Source: Duncaniella freteri
GTDB lineage: Bacteria > Bacteroidota > Bacteroidia > Bacteroidales > Muribaculaceae
NCBI RefSeq assembly: GCF_004766125.1
Contig: NZ_SJSA01000001.1
Span: 1,054,001-1,118,000 of the forward strand
Length of the DNA stretch: 64,000 bases
Direction of reading: 5' to 3'
In this document: positions 25,185 through 34,777 of the stretch, piece by piece
Layout: each line of letters begins with the position of its first letter
Position numbering within the stretch: the stretch's first letter is position 1
Position numbers and translations under genes: made by a program
Notes under the pieces: model-generated
Told to the model about the DNA's origin: nothing
What the model saw: only the letters and a program-made list of their open reading frames with translations
Database searches by the model: none

Positions 25185-25874
25185 CTAATCCTCAAGATAG
25201 TAGATTATAGTAGAGACTACTCTGACCTTCTTGATGAAAGGTGTGCTCGAATCGGAATTGTCAATCGAGAACTGCCCCTGCGAAGCGGTCTTGATCTTGC
25301 CTACCCGGCTGTCGCTGTCAGCCGCAAACTGGTCAGCAGCCGCACGCGCATTCTTCGTTGCCTCCGCAATCATCTCAGGCTTGATGTCATTAAGGCCGGT
25401 AAACTGATAGTTGATATATGAGTTGGAGAATGCTATCCCCTCCTTAAGCAACTCGCTCTGACGGTTGAGCAGTTCGCGCACCTTGTCGACCTTCCTGGTA
25501 GTAACAGTCACAGTGCAATTTATCGAGTAGTTGTATCTGAACGAATCAGATGCATACCTGTTGCTTGCCGCATCATAAGCATCCGGCGGATTGACCGAAA
25601 TTTCATCAGGAGAAATCCCATTGGATGTGAGGAATTTGACAATCGTTTCATTGTTGGAGCTGACCTTATTGTACATTGTCACCAGGTCATTGCCGGCAAT
25701 ACTGTAGGCTATAGGCCATGTGACCAGATCGGCTGACACCTCACGCTCGGCAAGGCCGCGCACAGTAACCTCACGGTCGCGAAATGCAATATTGTCAATT
25801 CCGGCTTTGAGAGTGAAGCCAAGCACAATGAGACCGAACGCAAGCAGCGCAGCTGGGATAATTTTGCTTTTCAT
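25185..25874 (-). CDS. SIMPL-domain (DUF541) envelope protein
   Basis: This 229-residue protein has an N-terminal membrane anchor or signal (about 4-24, IIPAALLAFGLIVLGFTL) and a SIMPL/DUF541 domain. Typical features are REVTVRGLAEREVSADLVTW and the repeated cohesive strands ending in VRVVSTIIYYL. SIMPL proteins form ring-like periplasmic or membrane assemblies, with no firmly assigned activity. The ATG at 25874 is chosen for the signal segment; longer in-frame starts reach 25997 but have no support. A minus-strand TATATTTG (25921-25928) could be its -7 element. Confidence 0.82.
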   Translation of the reverse strand: MKSKIIPAALLAFGLIVLGFTLKAGIDNIAFRDREVTVRGLAEREVSADLVTWPIAYSIAGNDLVTMYNKVSSNNETIVKFLTSNGISPDEISVNPPDAYDAASNRYASDSFRYNYSINCTVTVTTRKVDKVRELLNRQSELLKEGIAFSNSYINYQFTGLNDIKPEMIAEATKNARAAADQFAADSDSRVGKIKTASQGQFSIDNSDSSTPFIKKVRVVSTIIYYLED

Positions 25875-25984
25875 AAATAAATGTTGTGTTAGTTGGTTAT
25901 TACCGGAGTCTTGTCGGCAACAAATATAGCGAAGAAATTTCATTATATTCATCCGATACATGTTAAAAACTATTATTTTATCCG

Positions 25985-25992
25985 TATCTTTG
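25985..25992 (+). promoter_or_regulatory. Candidate -7 element of the DegT aminotransferase gene
   Basis: TATCTTTG lies 36 bp ahead of the ATG at 26029. The -33 side is A+T-rich but lacks a clear TTTG. Confidence 0.4.
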
Positions 25993-26028
25993 CACACCGA
26001 AATATCAACCTATCCACACCTCATACAA

Positions 26029-27204
26029 ATGACCCCGAAAGCATCACCACGGCGCATCCATCTATGCCTATGCCATATGAGCGGCAATGAACAGAGATAT
26101 ATCGACGAAGCGTTCGCCGACAATTGGGTGGTACCGTTAGGTCCGAATGTCGACGCATTCGAGAACAGCCTTCAGGATTTCCTCTCGAAAGGAGATCCTT
26201 CGAGAGACCATCTCCGCATCGCAGCTGTCTCAGCCGGCACCGCCGCCATTCATCTCGGGCTTATTCTTGCCGGAGTCAAAGCCGGCGATGAGGTAATATG
26301 CCAGAGCTTCACATTTGCGGCGTCAGCCAACCCTGTGACATACCAGGGCGCGACACCGGTATTTGTGGACTCAGAGTCTGATACATGGAACATGGACCCC
26401 GCGCTCCTTGACTTCGCCATCTCCGACCGCATTGCAAAGACCGGACGAAAACCGAGTGCCATCATTCCGGTACATCTCTACGGAATGCCGGCCAAAATGG
26501 ATGAAATCATGATGATTGCTGACAAATGGGACATACCTGTAGTAGAGGATGCAGCTGAAGCACTCGGGTCCAGTTACCGTGGACATGCCTGCGGCACATT
26601 CGGCAATTTCGGGGCTTTAAGCTTCAACGGCAACAAAATGATCACAACTTCGGGCGGTGGGGCTTTAGTGTGCCCCGACCAAGAGTCGCGCGCCAGAGCA
26701 GTGTTCTTTGCAACCCAGGCACGCGAATCCTACCCCTATTATCAGCACGAGAACATCGGATACAACTACCGCATGAGCAACATATGTGCGGGCATAGGCC
26801 GCGGACAGATGACAGTGCTTGACGAGCATATAGCCCATCATCGCCGTCTCGCCGCACTCTATGCATCGCTTCTGGCAGATGTCGAGGGGGTTGACTTCCA
26901 CGCCAATCCCTCCCCCGAGTCAGATGCCAACTTCTGGCTGTCGACCATCACCATTGACCCCTCACTCACCGGAGGCCTCACTCCCGATGAGCTAAGGCTG
27001 CATTTCGAATCGCTTAACATCGAGACAAGGCTGCTATGGAAACCCATGCATATGCAACCGGTGTTCAGCAAGGCTCCAGCCTACACCAACGGTGTGAGCT
27101 CAAGCCTTTTCAGCCGCGGGCTATGCCTCCCCTCCGGACCATGGGTCACAGAAGAGGATGTCGAAATGATTGTCAGTGAGATCAAAAGGCTAGCGTCACG
27201 ATAG
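26029..27204 (+). CDS. DegT/DnrJ/EryC1/StrS-family sugar aminotransferase
   Basis: This 391-residue PLP enzyme would aminate a keto-sugar nucleotide for surface glycan synthesis. The substrate-binding N-terminus (NWVVPLGPNVDAFE), SAGTAAIHLGLILAGVKAGDEVI, the PLP-phosphate and Asp region VVEDAAEALGSSY, and the Schiff-base lysine in LSFNGNKMITTSGGG are all present. Length is normal. The ATG at 26029 is chosen because upstream in-frame codons overlap the promoter. It is an orphan: no nucleotide-sugar genes lie beside it. Confidence 0.9.
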   Translation: MTPKASPRRIHLCLCHMSGNEQRYIDEAFADNWVVPLGPNVDAFENSLQDFLSKGDPSRDHLRIAAVSAGTAAIHLGLILAGVKAGDEVICQSFTFAASANPVTYQGATPVFVDSESDTWNMDPALLDFAISDRIAKTGRKPSAIIPVHLYGMPAKMDEIMMIADKWDIPVVEDAAEALGSSYRGHACGTFGNFGALSFNGNKMITTSGGGALVCPDQESRARAVFFATQARESYPYYQHENIGYNYRMSNICAGIGRGQMTVLDEHIAHHRRLAALYASLLADVEGVDFHANPSPESDANFWLSTITIDPSLTGGLTPDELRLHFESLNIETRLLWKPMHMQPVFSKAPAYTNGVSSSLFSRGLCLPSGPWVTEEDVEMIVSEIKRLASR

Positions 27205-27217
27205 GCTCAGCCATATA

Positions 27218-27982
27218 TCATCTCACCGCATTTGAATACACCGGAGTGACAGTAGCCCCATCGTATTGCCACGGAGCGGATGTGAAGTTGGCAGGGACAG
27301 AAGCCTCGTCAAACCATGCCTTGACAGCAAACGTAGTGCCATCACCCGGGTTTCCTTCAAAATTCAGAAGGTTGAGTTTACGGTTGGCGGAGACATCCAA
27401 CGACGAAAGCAGATTGTTCTCACATTGCAGCTGCACAAGATCCGGACAACGGCTCACATCCACGCTCGTTAGCCTGTTCTCTCCACACATCACAAACTCG
27501 GCATCGGGATTGCTCCTGAGGTCAAGCGTTGCTATCGCATTGCGTGCACATTTAAGGATCTCAAGGTCAGGATTTCCGTTCAAGTCGAGCGAGGTGAGCT
27601 GATTGGCATCACAATTGAGCTCCTCAAGGTCAGGATTGTGAGTAAGATCTATCTCCGTGAGCTTATTGAAATTACATGTCAGACGTTCAAGTTCGGTAAG
27701 AAACTCCACACCCTTGAGAGACGTGATATCTCCTCCGGTAAGGGGATTCCCTCCCACATCCACAATCTTAAGGTCCTTTACATCACCATAGAGGATACGT
27801 TCAGCATTCTTGATATACCCCTTTTCCTGCATCTCCTGGGCAAAGACAGGATCAATCTGAGCTGTTATATCTGTGGCAGGAGACGGCGTAAAGTTCTCGG
27901 CTGTGTTATTGTCATCATCACTACAGGCAGTAAAAGCAGCCATGGCAGCCAAAAGAGGCACAAATCGGAATATCTTTTTCAT
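27218..27982 (-). CDS. Leucine-rich-repeat lipoprotein
   Basis: This 254-residue protein has a lipoprotein signal (MKKIFRFVPLLAAMAAFTAC, Cys at residue 20) followed by an acidic SDDDNN stretch that suggests surface export. About six tandem repeats of roughly 21 residues fill the middle (about 85-215), with the consensus L..LDL..NPDLE.L.C..N; an Asn/Cys ladder is visible as in internalin-like proteins. The C-terminus has a GDGTTFAVKAWFDE segment. It probably binds a partner at the cell surface; the ligand is unknown. It converges on the aminotransferase gene, with only 13 bp between stops. Confidence 0.85.
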   Translation of the reverse strand: MKKIFRFVPLLAAMAAFTACSDDDNNTAENFTPSPATDITAQIDPVFAQEMQEKGYIKNAERILYGDVKDLKIVDVGGNPLTGGDITSLKGVEFLTELERLTCNFNKLTEIDLTHNPDLEELNCDANQLTSLDLNGNPDLEILKCARNAIATLDLRSNPDAEFVMCGENRLTSVDVSRCPDLVQLQCENNLLSSLDVSANRKLNLLNFEGNPGDGTTFAVKAWFDEASVPANFTSAPWQYDGATVTPVYSNAVR

Positions 27983-28328
27983 AAAAACACTTATTTGGAT
28001 TTGAACATATAACATACTGCCGCCGACAATGGTTCTCTCTATAAAAGCTTATTTGCCTGACAACTTGATGATTCTCCTGACATCCCCAATGCTTTTCCAT
28101 ATCCTTACGCACACATACCCCACATACGGCAACATAAACTATGCCCGGCATAATAAATTAACTACTATAAACACACATCCATCGTTTTAGCTTTTGGATT
28201 TCCAATAATTTTCGTAACTTTGTGCGGGGTATTCCCAGCCGGAACAGGCACGGAATCTTCTCCATAAAAATATAGTCGTCTAATACCTATTATATTGTTA
28301 ACGATACATATTTTCTATAAATATCACT
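27983..28328. other. Intergenic region between divergent genes
   Basis: This 346-bp region separates the minus-strand LRR gene from nifJ. The only clear element is the nifJ promoter at 28193-28222. I see no RNA gene, no repeat of note and no convincing promoter for the LRR gene. Confidence 0.6.
28193..28222 (+). promoter_or_regulatory. nifJ promoter
   Basis: A TTTG -33 element (28193-28196) and a TAACTTTG -7 element (28215-28222) are separated by 18 nt. The predicted leader to the ATG at 28329 is about 100 nt and A+T-rich. Confidence 0.6.
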
Positions 28329-31300
28329 ATGAGCAAAGAAAAAAAATTTCTGACATGTGATGGTAACCAGGCAGCCGCCCACGTGAGCTATATGTTCTCA
28401 GAGGTTGCAGCCATCTACCCTATCACCCCGTCGTCAACCATGGCTGAATATGTTGACGAATGGTCAGCCGCAGGGCGCAAAAACATCTTCGGCGAGACAG
28501 TTCTCGTACAGGAAATGCAGAGCGAAGGCGGTGCAGCAGGCGCAGTCCACGGTTCACTCCAGGCCGGTGCCCTGACTACCACCTACACTGCATCACAGGG
28601 CCTACTCCTGATGATCCCCAACATGTACAAGATTGCCGGTGAGCTCCTCCCCTGCGTGTTCCATGTTTCAGCACGTACTCTTGCCAGCCACGCTCTTTCA
28701 ATATTCGGTGACCACCAGGATGTAATGTCCTGCCGCCAGACAGGCTTCGCCATGCTTGCCGAAGGCTCCGTACAGGAAGTTATGGACCTCGCCGGTGTAG
28801 CACATCTTTCTACCATCAAGAGCCGCGTACCTTTCATCAACTTCTTCGACGGCTTCCGCACATCTCACGAGATCCAGAAGATCGAGACTATGGATCAGGA
28901 CGATCTCGCCCCCCTCGTTGACCACGAGGCACTCTCAGAGTTCCGTGCACGCGCCCTCAATCCTCAGAACCCCGTAGCACGCGGCATGGCAGAAAACAGC
29001 GACGTGTTCTTCCAGCACCGCGAATCATGTAACGAATACTACAACCGTGTGCCTGAGATCGTTGAGGCTTACATGAAGGAGATCACCCGCATCACCGGAC
29101 GTGAGTACGGTCTCTTCAACTACTATGGAGATCCCGAAGCCGATCGCGTTATCATCGCAATGGGCTCTGTGACAGAAGCCGCTCAGGAAGCTATCGACCA
29201 CCTCCGCGCCCAAGGCGAGAAGGTAGGTCTCGTAGCCGTACACCTGTATCGTCCGTTCTCTGCAAAGCACTTCCTTGCCGCTGTCCCCAAGACTGCAAAG
29301 CGCATCGCTGTGCTCGACCGCACCAAGGAACCCGGCGCCAACGGCGAGCCTCTGTACCTCGACGTACGCGACTGTTTCTACGGACAGGCTGACGCCCCCC
29401 TCATCATCGGCGGACGCTACGGTCTCGCATCCAAGGACACCACCCCCGCACAGATCATCTCTGTGTTCGAGAACCTTGCACTCCCCACTCCCAAGGACCA
29501 CTTCACCCTTGGCATCGTGGACGACGTTACTTTCACATCACTTCCTCCCAAGGAAGAGATCGCACTCGGCGGCGAAGGCACTTTCGAAGCCAAGTTCTAC
29601 GGTCTCGGTGCTGACGGTACTGTAGGTGCCAACAAGAACTCGGTTAAGATCATCGGTGACAACACCACAAAATACTGCCAGGCTTACTTCGCCTACGACT
29701 CAAAGAAGTCAGGCGGCTTCACCTGCTCTCACCTTCGTTTCGGTGACACCCCCATCCGTTCTACCTACCTCGTTACCACACCTAACTTCGTAGCTTGCCA
29801 CGTTCAGGCCTACCTGCACATGTACGACGTGATCCGTGGTCTCCGCAAAGGTGGAACATTCCTCCTCAACACTATCTGGGAAGGCGAGGAGCTTGCCAAG
29901 AACCTCCCCAACAACATCAAGAAGTACTTTGCTGACAACGATATCAAGGTTTACTATATCAACGCAACCAAAATCGCACAGGAGATCGGACTGGGCAACC
30001 GCACCAACACCATCCTCCAGAGCGCGTTCTTCCGCATCACCGAGGTAATCCCTGTTGATCTTGCAGTTGAGCAGATGAAGAAATTCATCGTAAAGAGCTA
30101 CGGCAAGAAGGGTCAGGACGTTGTCGACAAGAACTATGCAGCTGTCGACCGCGGCGGCGAATACAAGGAACTCCCCGTAGACAAGGCTTGGAGCTCACTT
30201 GAGCCGGATGCAAAGGCTGCAAACAACGATCCCGCATTCATCAACGAGATCGTGCGCCCCATCAACGCTCAGGACGGCGACCTGCTCAAAGTAAGCGCAT
30301 TCAAGGGCCGCGAGGACGGCACATGGGAACAGGGCACAGCAGCCTACGAGAAACGTGGCGTTGCAGCATTCGTCCCCGAATGGAACTCTGAGAACTGTAT
30401 ACAGTGTAACTTCTGTGCATACGTATGTCCTCACGCTGCTATCCGTCCGTTCCTTATCAACGCCGATGAAATGGCAGCAGCCCCCTTCGGCGAGGAGAGA
30501 ACACTTCCCGCTACCGGCAAGCAGTTCGCAGGTCTCCGCTTCATCCAGAGCGTCGACGTGCTTGACTGTCTCGGCTGTCAGAACTGTGTTGCAGTATGTC
30601 CGGGCAAGAAGGGAGTAAAGGCTCTCGAAATGAAGCCTCTCGAAACCCAGCTCGACCTCCAGAAGGAATGGGATTACTGTGCAAACAAGGTTGCCTCCAA
30701 GCAGAATCTTGTCGACATCAAGTCCACAGTAAAGAACTCTCAGTTCGCACAGCCCCTCTTCGAGTTCTCTGGAGCATGCTCAGGTTGCGGTGAGACACCT
30801 TATGTGAAACTCATCTCTCAGCTCTTCGGCGATCACGAGATCGTAGCCAACGCCACCGGCTGTTCTTCAATCTACTCAGGCTCCGTGCCCTCAACCCCCT
30901 ACACCAAGAACGCCAAGGGCGAGGGTATCGCATGGGCAAACTCACTCTTCGAGGACTTCGCTGAGTTCGGTCTCGGTATGTCAATCGCTCATGAGAAGCT
31001 TCAGAGCCGCGTAGCAGCCTACATGCAGGCAGCTCTTGAATGCGACAAGTGCTCTTCCGAAATCAAGGCTCTTGCCCAGCAGTGGCTCGACAACCGCAAC
31101 GACGTTGCAGCCTCCAAGGAAGTTGCCGAGAAGATCGTTCCTCTCTGCGAGGCTTGCGGATGCGACGTATGCAAAGGCATCCTTTCTGTGAAGGAGCACA
31201 TCGCCAACCGTTCACAGTGGATCATCGCCGGCGACGGTGCCGCTTACGACATCGGCTTCGGTGGTCTCGACCACGTGCTCGCTTCAGGCAAAAACATCAA

Positions 31301-31883
31301 CGTTCTCGTAGTCGACACTGAGGTTTACTCCAACACCGGCGGCCAGGCATCCAAGGCTACTCCGGTCGGCGCTATCGCCAAGTTTGCCGCTGCCGGCAAG
31401 CGCGTACGCAAGAAAGACCTCGGACTCATCGCATCCACCTACGGTTACGTATACTGCGCACAGATTGCAATGGGAGCCGACAACGCTCAGACCCTCAAGG
31501 CAATCCGCGAGGCAGAGGCTTACGACGGACCCTCTATCATCATCGCTTACGCTCCCTGTATCAACCATGGCATCCGCAAGGGCATGGGTCACGCGCAGGA
31601 AGAGCAGAAAGCAGCTGTAGAGTGCGGATACTGGCACCTGTGGCGTTACAACCCTGCACTCGAAGATGAAGGCAAGAACCCCTTCACTCTCGACTCGAAG
31701 GCTCCCGACTGGGATAAATTCGACGATTTCCTCAAGGGAGAGGTACGCTACGCTTCCGTACAGAAGCAGTATCCCGCAGAAGCCGCCGAACTCTTCGCCG
31801 CAGCCAAGGCCAACGCACAGTGGCGTTACAACAACTATCTGCGCCTTTCAAAGCAGCAGTGGGGTGTAAGCCCTGAGGAATAA
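28329..31883 (+). CDS. nifJ: Pyruvate:ferredoxin (flavodoxin) oxidoreductase
   Basis: This 1184-residue single-chain enzyme converts pyruvate and CoA to acetyl-CoA and CO2, passing electrons to ferredoxin or flavodoxin; it is central to anaerobic fermentation. Domain order is standard: the pyruvate-binding N-terminus (YPITPSSTMAEYVDEW), CoA-binding and linker regions, two [4Fe-4S] motifs (CIQCNFCAYVCP and CLGCQNCVAVCP), and the TPP domain with CSGCGE, GDGAAYDIGFGG and EVYSNTGGQ. Codon use is strongly biased towards frequent codons compared with its neighbours, as expected for a highly expressed gene. A strong terminator follows. Confidence 0.97.
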   Translation: MSKEKKFLTCDGNQAAAHVSYMFSEVAAIYPITPSSTMAEYVDEWSAAGRKNIFGETVLVQEMQSEGGAAGAVHGSLQAGALTTTYTASQGLLLMIPNMYKIAGELLPCVFHVSARTLASHALSIFGDHQDVMSCRQTGFAMLAEGSVQEVMDLAGVAHLSTIKSRVPFINFFDGFRTSHEIQKIETMDQDDLAPLVDHEALSEFRARALNPQNPVARGMAENSDVFFQHRESCNEYYNRVPEIVEAYMKEITRITGREYGLFNYYGDPEADRVIIAMGSVTEAAQEAIDHLRAQGEKVGLVAVHLYRPFSAKHFLAAVPKTAKRIAVLDRTKEPGANGEPLYLDVRDCFYGQADAPLIIGGRYGLASKDTTPAQIISVFENLALPTPKDHFTLGIVDDVTFTSLPPKEEIALGGEGTFEAKFYGLGADGTVGANKNSVKIIGDNTTKYCQAYFAYDSKKSGGFTCSHLRFGDTPIRSTYLVTTPNFVACHVQAYLHMYDVIRGLRKGGTFLLNTIWEGEELAKNLPNNIKKYFADNDIKVYYINATKIAQEIGLGNRTNTILQSAFFRITEVIPVDLAVEQMKKFIVKSYGKKGQDVVDKNYAAVDRGGEYKELPVDKAWSSLEPDAKAANNDPAFINEIVRPINAQDGDLLKVSAFKGREDGTWEQGTAAYEKRGVAAFVPEWNSENCIQCNFCAYVCPHAAIRPFLINADEMAAAPFGEERTLPATGKQFAGLRFIQSVDVLDCLGCQNCVAVCPGKKGVKALEMKPLETQLDLQKEWDYCANKVASKQNLVDIKSTVKNSQFAQPLFEFSGACSGCGETPYVKLISQLFGDHEIVANATGCSSIYSGSVPSTPYTKNAKGEGIAWANSLFEDFAEFGLGMSIAHEKLQSRVAAYMQAALECDKCSSEIKALAQQWLDNRNDVAASKEVAEKIVPLCEACGCDVCKGILSVKEHIANRSQWIIAGDGAAYDIGFGGLDHVLASGKNINVLVVDTEVYSNTGGQASKATPVGAIAKFAAAGKRVRKKDLGLIASTYGYVYCAQIAMGADNAQTLKAIREAEAYDGPSIIIAYAPCINHGIRKGMGHAQEEQKAAVECGYWHLWRYNPALEDEGKNPFTLDSKAPDWDKFDDFLKGEVRYASVQKQYPAEAAELFAAAKANAQWRYNNYLRLSKQQWGVSPEE

Positions 31884-31961
31884 TCCTCAAAGGGACACAA
31901 GCTCCGTAAATCCAAGTCCGAAGCTCCCTTTCCAGGGAGCCGGGCTTAGAGAATAACATCA

Positions 31962-32007
31962 GCCAATCCCTGCATCGCAGTTGCGATGCAGGGATTGGCC
32001 TATTTTT
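31962..32007 (+). terminator. Strong nifJ terminator
   Basis: A perfect 18-bp inverted repeat (31962-31979 with 31982-31999) is followed by a T-run (32001-32007). A smaller 7-bp hairpin (31923-31929 with 31934-31940) lies just upstream, closer to the stop codon. Confidence 0.9.
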
Positions 32008-32019
32008 ATAACCCATTTA

Positions 32020-32050
32020 TTGCTTATATACAACATTACGCGTACCTTTG
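32020..32050 (+). promoter_or_regulatory. Promoter of the RecD-like helicase gene
   Basis: A TTG -33 core (32020-32022) and TACCTTTG -7 element (32043-32050) are 20 nt apart. The start of transcription, about 32057, is 20 nt before the ATG at 32077, which supports that start. Confidence 0.65.
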
Positions 32051-32076
32051 TCAACAGAAGAAGAAGTCGACAAGTA

Positions 32077-33489
32077 ATGACCATCAGTGAATTTGCAGCA
32101 GACGTAGTGAGGAATCTACCCTACACCCCCAATAAGCAGCAGGACCTGCTCATCGGGGCATTGGCACGTTTCTGCTCGTCAAGCACTCCGAGCGACTCCG
32201 TGTTCATACTCAACGGCTATGCCGGCACAGGCAAGACATCACTGACCGGCGCATTGGTCAAGAGCCTGCGCAACGCCGGACGCGAAGTCGTGCTGCTGGC
32301 ACCCACAGGCCGTGCCGCCAAAGTATTCTCCTCCCACTCGGGATATCCGGCATCCACCATACACAGACGCATATACCGTGGTCCGTCAGGTGATCTCACA
32401 GGAGGCTCCCCTATCCTGCAAAGGAACAATATCACCAATGGTGTTTTCATAGTAGACGAGGCATCAATGATAGGTGACGGCAACGGAAGTGAGAACAGCG
32501 TGAATCTTCTTGAGGACCTGGTGGAATATGTGTTCACAGGCGACAATTGCCGGCTCATCCTGCTCGGCGACGTGGCTCAGCTGCCACCTGTCGGATCGGC
32601 AGAGAGCCCGGCTATGGTACCTGCCAACTTCAAGCGGCTCGGGCTACACGTGAGCCGCGCTGTGCTCACCGACACAGTGAGGCAGTCACGCACATCAGGC
32701 ATACTCCGCAACGCCACATGGCTGCGCCGTGCCATGCTCATGGACCCGCTACCCGCCCCCCGGCTGATCATAGAAGGCTACGATGACATACATGTCACTG
32801 ACGGCAACGATGTGGCTGACGTGGTGGGTGAATGCTACCGTGCCGACGGTCCGGACGAAACCATCATAGTGACCCGCTCCAACCGCAGAGCATTGCAGTT
32901 CAACCTCGGCATCCGGTCAGCCATACTCGACTATGAAGAGGAACTGGTGAAAGGAGAAAGGCTACTTATAGCTAAGAACAACTACACATGGTCAGCCACG
33001 ATCAAGGAGCTCGACTTCATAGCCAATGGAGATGTAGCGATAGTCTCGTCAATACATTCCATCGAAGAAAAGCACGGCTTCCGCTTCGCCAACGTCACCC
33101 TCACACTCCCTGACAGGGATGTGGATGTGCCATGCCGAATATTCCTCGACACCCTTACCGACGAAAGCGCGTCAATCGACCGGGCAGAACTGCAACGCCT
33201 AGCAGAAGCACGCATGGCAGACCCAGAAGCCAACGCACCCGACGCCTCTTGGGAGACACGTCTGCGCCGCCTTCGCAAAGACGAATACTTCAACGCCTTA
33301 CAGGTGAAATACGCCTACGCCGTAACCTGCCACAAAGCTCAGGGCGCACAATGGAAAAATGTCGTTATCGACCTTGGAGGCATAGCCCCCGAATCACAGG
33401 GACTTGAGTTCTACCGTTGGCTCTACACAGCCACCTCACGCGCCACAAGCCGCCTATTCTACCTCAATCCCGGCGAAATGGCGGAATGA
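32077..33489 (+). CDS. RecD-like ATP-dependent DNA helicase
   Basis: This 470-residue superfamily 1B helicase has Walker A GYAGTGKTS (about residue 48), Walker B VDEASMIGD, motif III LLGDVAQLPPVGSAES, and the C-terminal UvrD_C_2-type motifs TCHKAQGAQWKNVVID and YTATSRA. It resembles the stand-alone AAA/RecD-like helicases of Bacteroidetes, which lack the RecBC partners. A longer open frame begins inside the terminator and is rejected. Likely role is DNA repair or replication-fork processing. Confidence 0.88.
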   Translation: MTISEFAADVVRNLPYTPNKQQDLLIGALARFCSSSTPSDSVFILNGYAGTGKTSLTGALVKSLRNAGREVVLLAPTGRAAKVFSSHSGYPASTIHRRIYRGPSGDLTGGSPILQRNNITNGVFIVDEASMIGDGNGSENSVNLLEDLVEYVFTGDNCRLILLGDVAQLPPVGSAESPAMVPANFKRLGLHVSRAVLTDTVRQSRTSGILRNATWLRRAMLMDPLPAPRLIIEGYDDIHVTDGNDVADVVGECYRADGPDETIIVTRSNRRALQFNLGIRSAILDYEEELVKGERLLIAKNNYTWSATIKELDFIANGDVAIVSSIHSIEEKHGFRFANVTLTLPDRDVDVPCRIFLDTLTDESASIDRAELQRLAEARMADPEANAPDASWETRLRRLRKDEYFNALQVKYAYAVTCHKAQGAQWKNVVIDLGGIAPESQGLEFYRWLYTATSRATSRLFYLNPGEMAE

Positions 33490-33512
33490 TCCGAAAACAA
33501 TCTTAAAAAACT

Positions 33513-34598
33513 ATGCGTACAACCGGTCGAATCTCGCTTCTTGTGGCGACAGCCATATTCTATGTGATCTTGGCTTCTTCCTTTGAATACACTGTCAAAG
33601 GAAATATCGGCACATCGAAACATGACGGTAAAAAAGCTTACCTCATGTTATACGACACCAATCGATTAATTGACTCGGCAACCGTCATCAACGGATCTTT
33701 CATCATAAAAGGACAAGCCTCCCAACCGGCTTACGCAAGGGTGGACGTTGACCGTGAATACGCCAATCTGATTATCTCCAAGGGGGAGACTGAGATCGAC
33801 GTCATAAACCTCCACACCCCTGTCTCTGGAGACAGCCTGAACATTGCATTAAAAGACTATCTCACTAAGGTCTTTACACTTAATGGTATCGCTCGAGATT
33901 ACAGAACGTATCTAAAAGGACAAAATCTGTCAGCCGACTCTCTTTCAAAGATTAAAAATGAAATGTTTTCCCATCTACAGCAAGTGCTTCTCAACTATTC
34001 CAAATCAGTCATTTATGCAAATATGCATAATCCTGTAGGGCATGCGGCATTGAACATGTTTGGCACGAATTCAACCCCGGAAAACTGGATGGAGATCTAC
34101 GGCTGCCTGTCGCCCTACCTTCTGAGCCTGAATTTCACCAATATGTGGAACGCCAAGATAAAAAAATCCATAGCCATGAGCAAGGGTGCTATGTTTGCCG
34201 ATATCAAGGGTAAGACAGTTGACGGGAAAGACGCCCGCCTGTCAGATTATGTAGGCAAAGGCAAATATGTACTTGTTGACTTCTGGGCATCCTGGTGCGG
34301 ACCATGCCGTGAGGAGGCTACAAACACATTGAAGCCTTTATATGAGAAATACGGGACCAACCCACGGTTTGAGATTTTAGGCATAGCAATGTGGGACGAT
34401 CCGAAACGCAGCATCCAAGCTATCCGGTCAGAAGGATATGAATGGAGCCATATCATTGACGCCGGAATGACACCTATGGATGAATATGGTTTTGACGGAA
34501 TACCCATGATCATACTCTTTGACCCGGAGGGAAGGATCATCGCAAAAGACATCCGCGGAGCCGATATCAGCCTCAGCGTTGAACAAGCCCTGAAATAA
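33513..34598 (+). CDS. TlpA-type thioredoxin with DUF4369-like N-terminus
   Basis: This 361-residue exported protein has an N-terminal hydrophobic signal (about 6-22), a beta-rich DUF4369-like domain (about 25-115: YTVKGNIGTSKHDGKKAYLML, DSATVINGSFIIKGQA), a helical linker and a C-terminal TlpA/AhpC thioredoxin domain with redox WCGPC (FWASWCGPCREEA) and the cis-Pro GIPMIILFDPEG. It would act in the periplasm as a thiol-disulfide reductase. Its base composition is visibly more A+T-rich than the helicase gene 23 bp upstream, and an insertion sequence lies just downstream, so it may be accessory. Confidence 0.88.
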   Translation: MRTTGRISLLVATAIFYVILASSFEYTVKGNIGTSKHDGKKAYLMLYDTNRLIDSATVINGSFIIKGQASQPAYARVDVDREYANLIISKGETEIDVINLHTPVSGDSLNIALKDYLTKVFTLNGIARDYRTYLKGQNLSADSLSKIKNEMFSHLQQVLLNYSKSVIYANMHNPVGHAALNMFGTNSTPENWMEIYGCLSPYLLSLNFTNMWNAKIKKSIAMSKGAMFADIKGKTVDGKDARLSDYVGKGKYVLVDFWASWCGPCREEATNTLKPLYEKYGTNPRFEILGIAMWDDPKRSIQAIRSEGYEWSHIIDAGMTPMDEYGFDGIPMIILFDPEGRIIAKDIRGADISLSVEQALK

Positions 34599-34694
34599 TC
34601 AGGCTCAGAGGTTATGCTTCAATATCACATCCCGAATGGACGATCGCGTGACAGGATTTCTGATTGCAAAATAATGATATTATGCTGATGGCGG

Positions 34695-34704
34695 TACAGT
34701 TTGC
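34695..34704 (+). repeat. Target-site duplication, left copy
   Basis: The 10-bp sequence TACAGTTTGC directly abuts the left terminal repeat of the insertion sequence. The same 10 bp abut the right terminal repeat at 35915-35924. Confidence 0.92.
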
Positions 34705-34731
34705 CACGGCAGACGCATCTTAAATAAACTT

Positions 34732-34769
34732 AACGGCTGTTTACCAATATAAATAGGCATACAGCCGTT
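34732..34769 (+). promoter_or_regulatory. Hairpin in the transposase leader
   Basis: A perfect 9-bp stem (34732-34740 with 34761-34769) with a 20-nt loop ends 8 nt before the transposase ATG. By analogy with other insertion sequences it could block translation from transcripts entering from outside, but this is inference. Confidence 0.55.
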
Positions 34770-34777
34770 AATCTTAT

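Noticed and set aside
27300..27720. Repeated DNA resembling a CRISPR array
   Set aside because: The periodicity of about 63 bp comes from the codons of leucine-rich repeats in one open frame; the units are not identical and there are no spacers.
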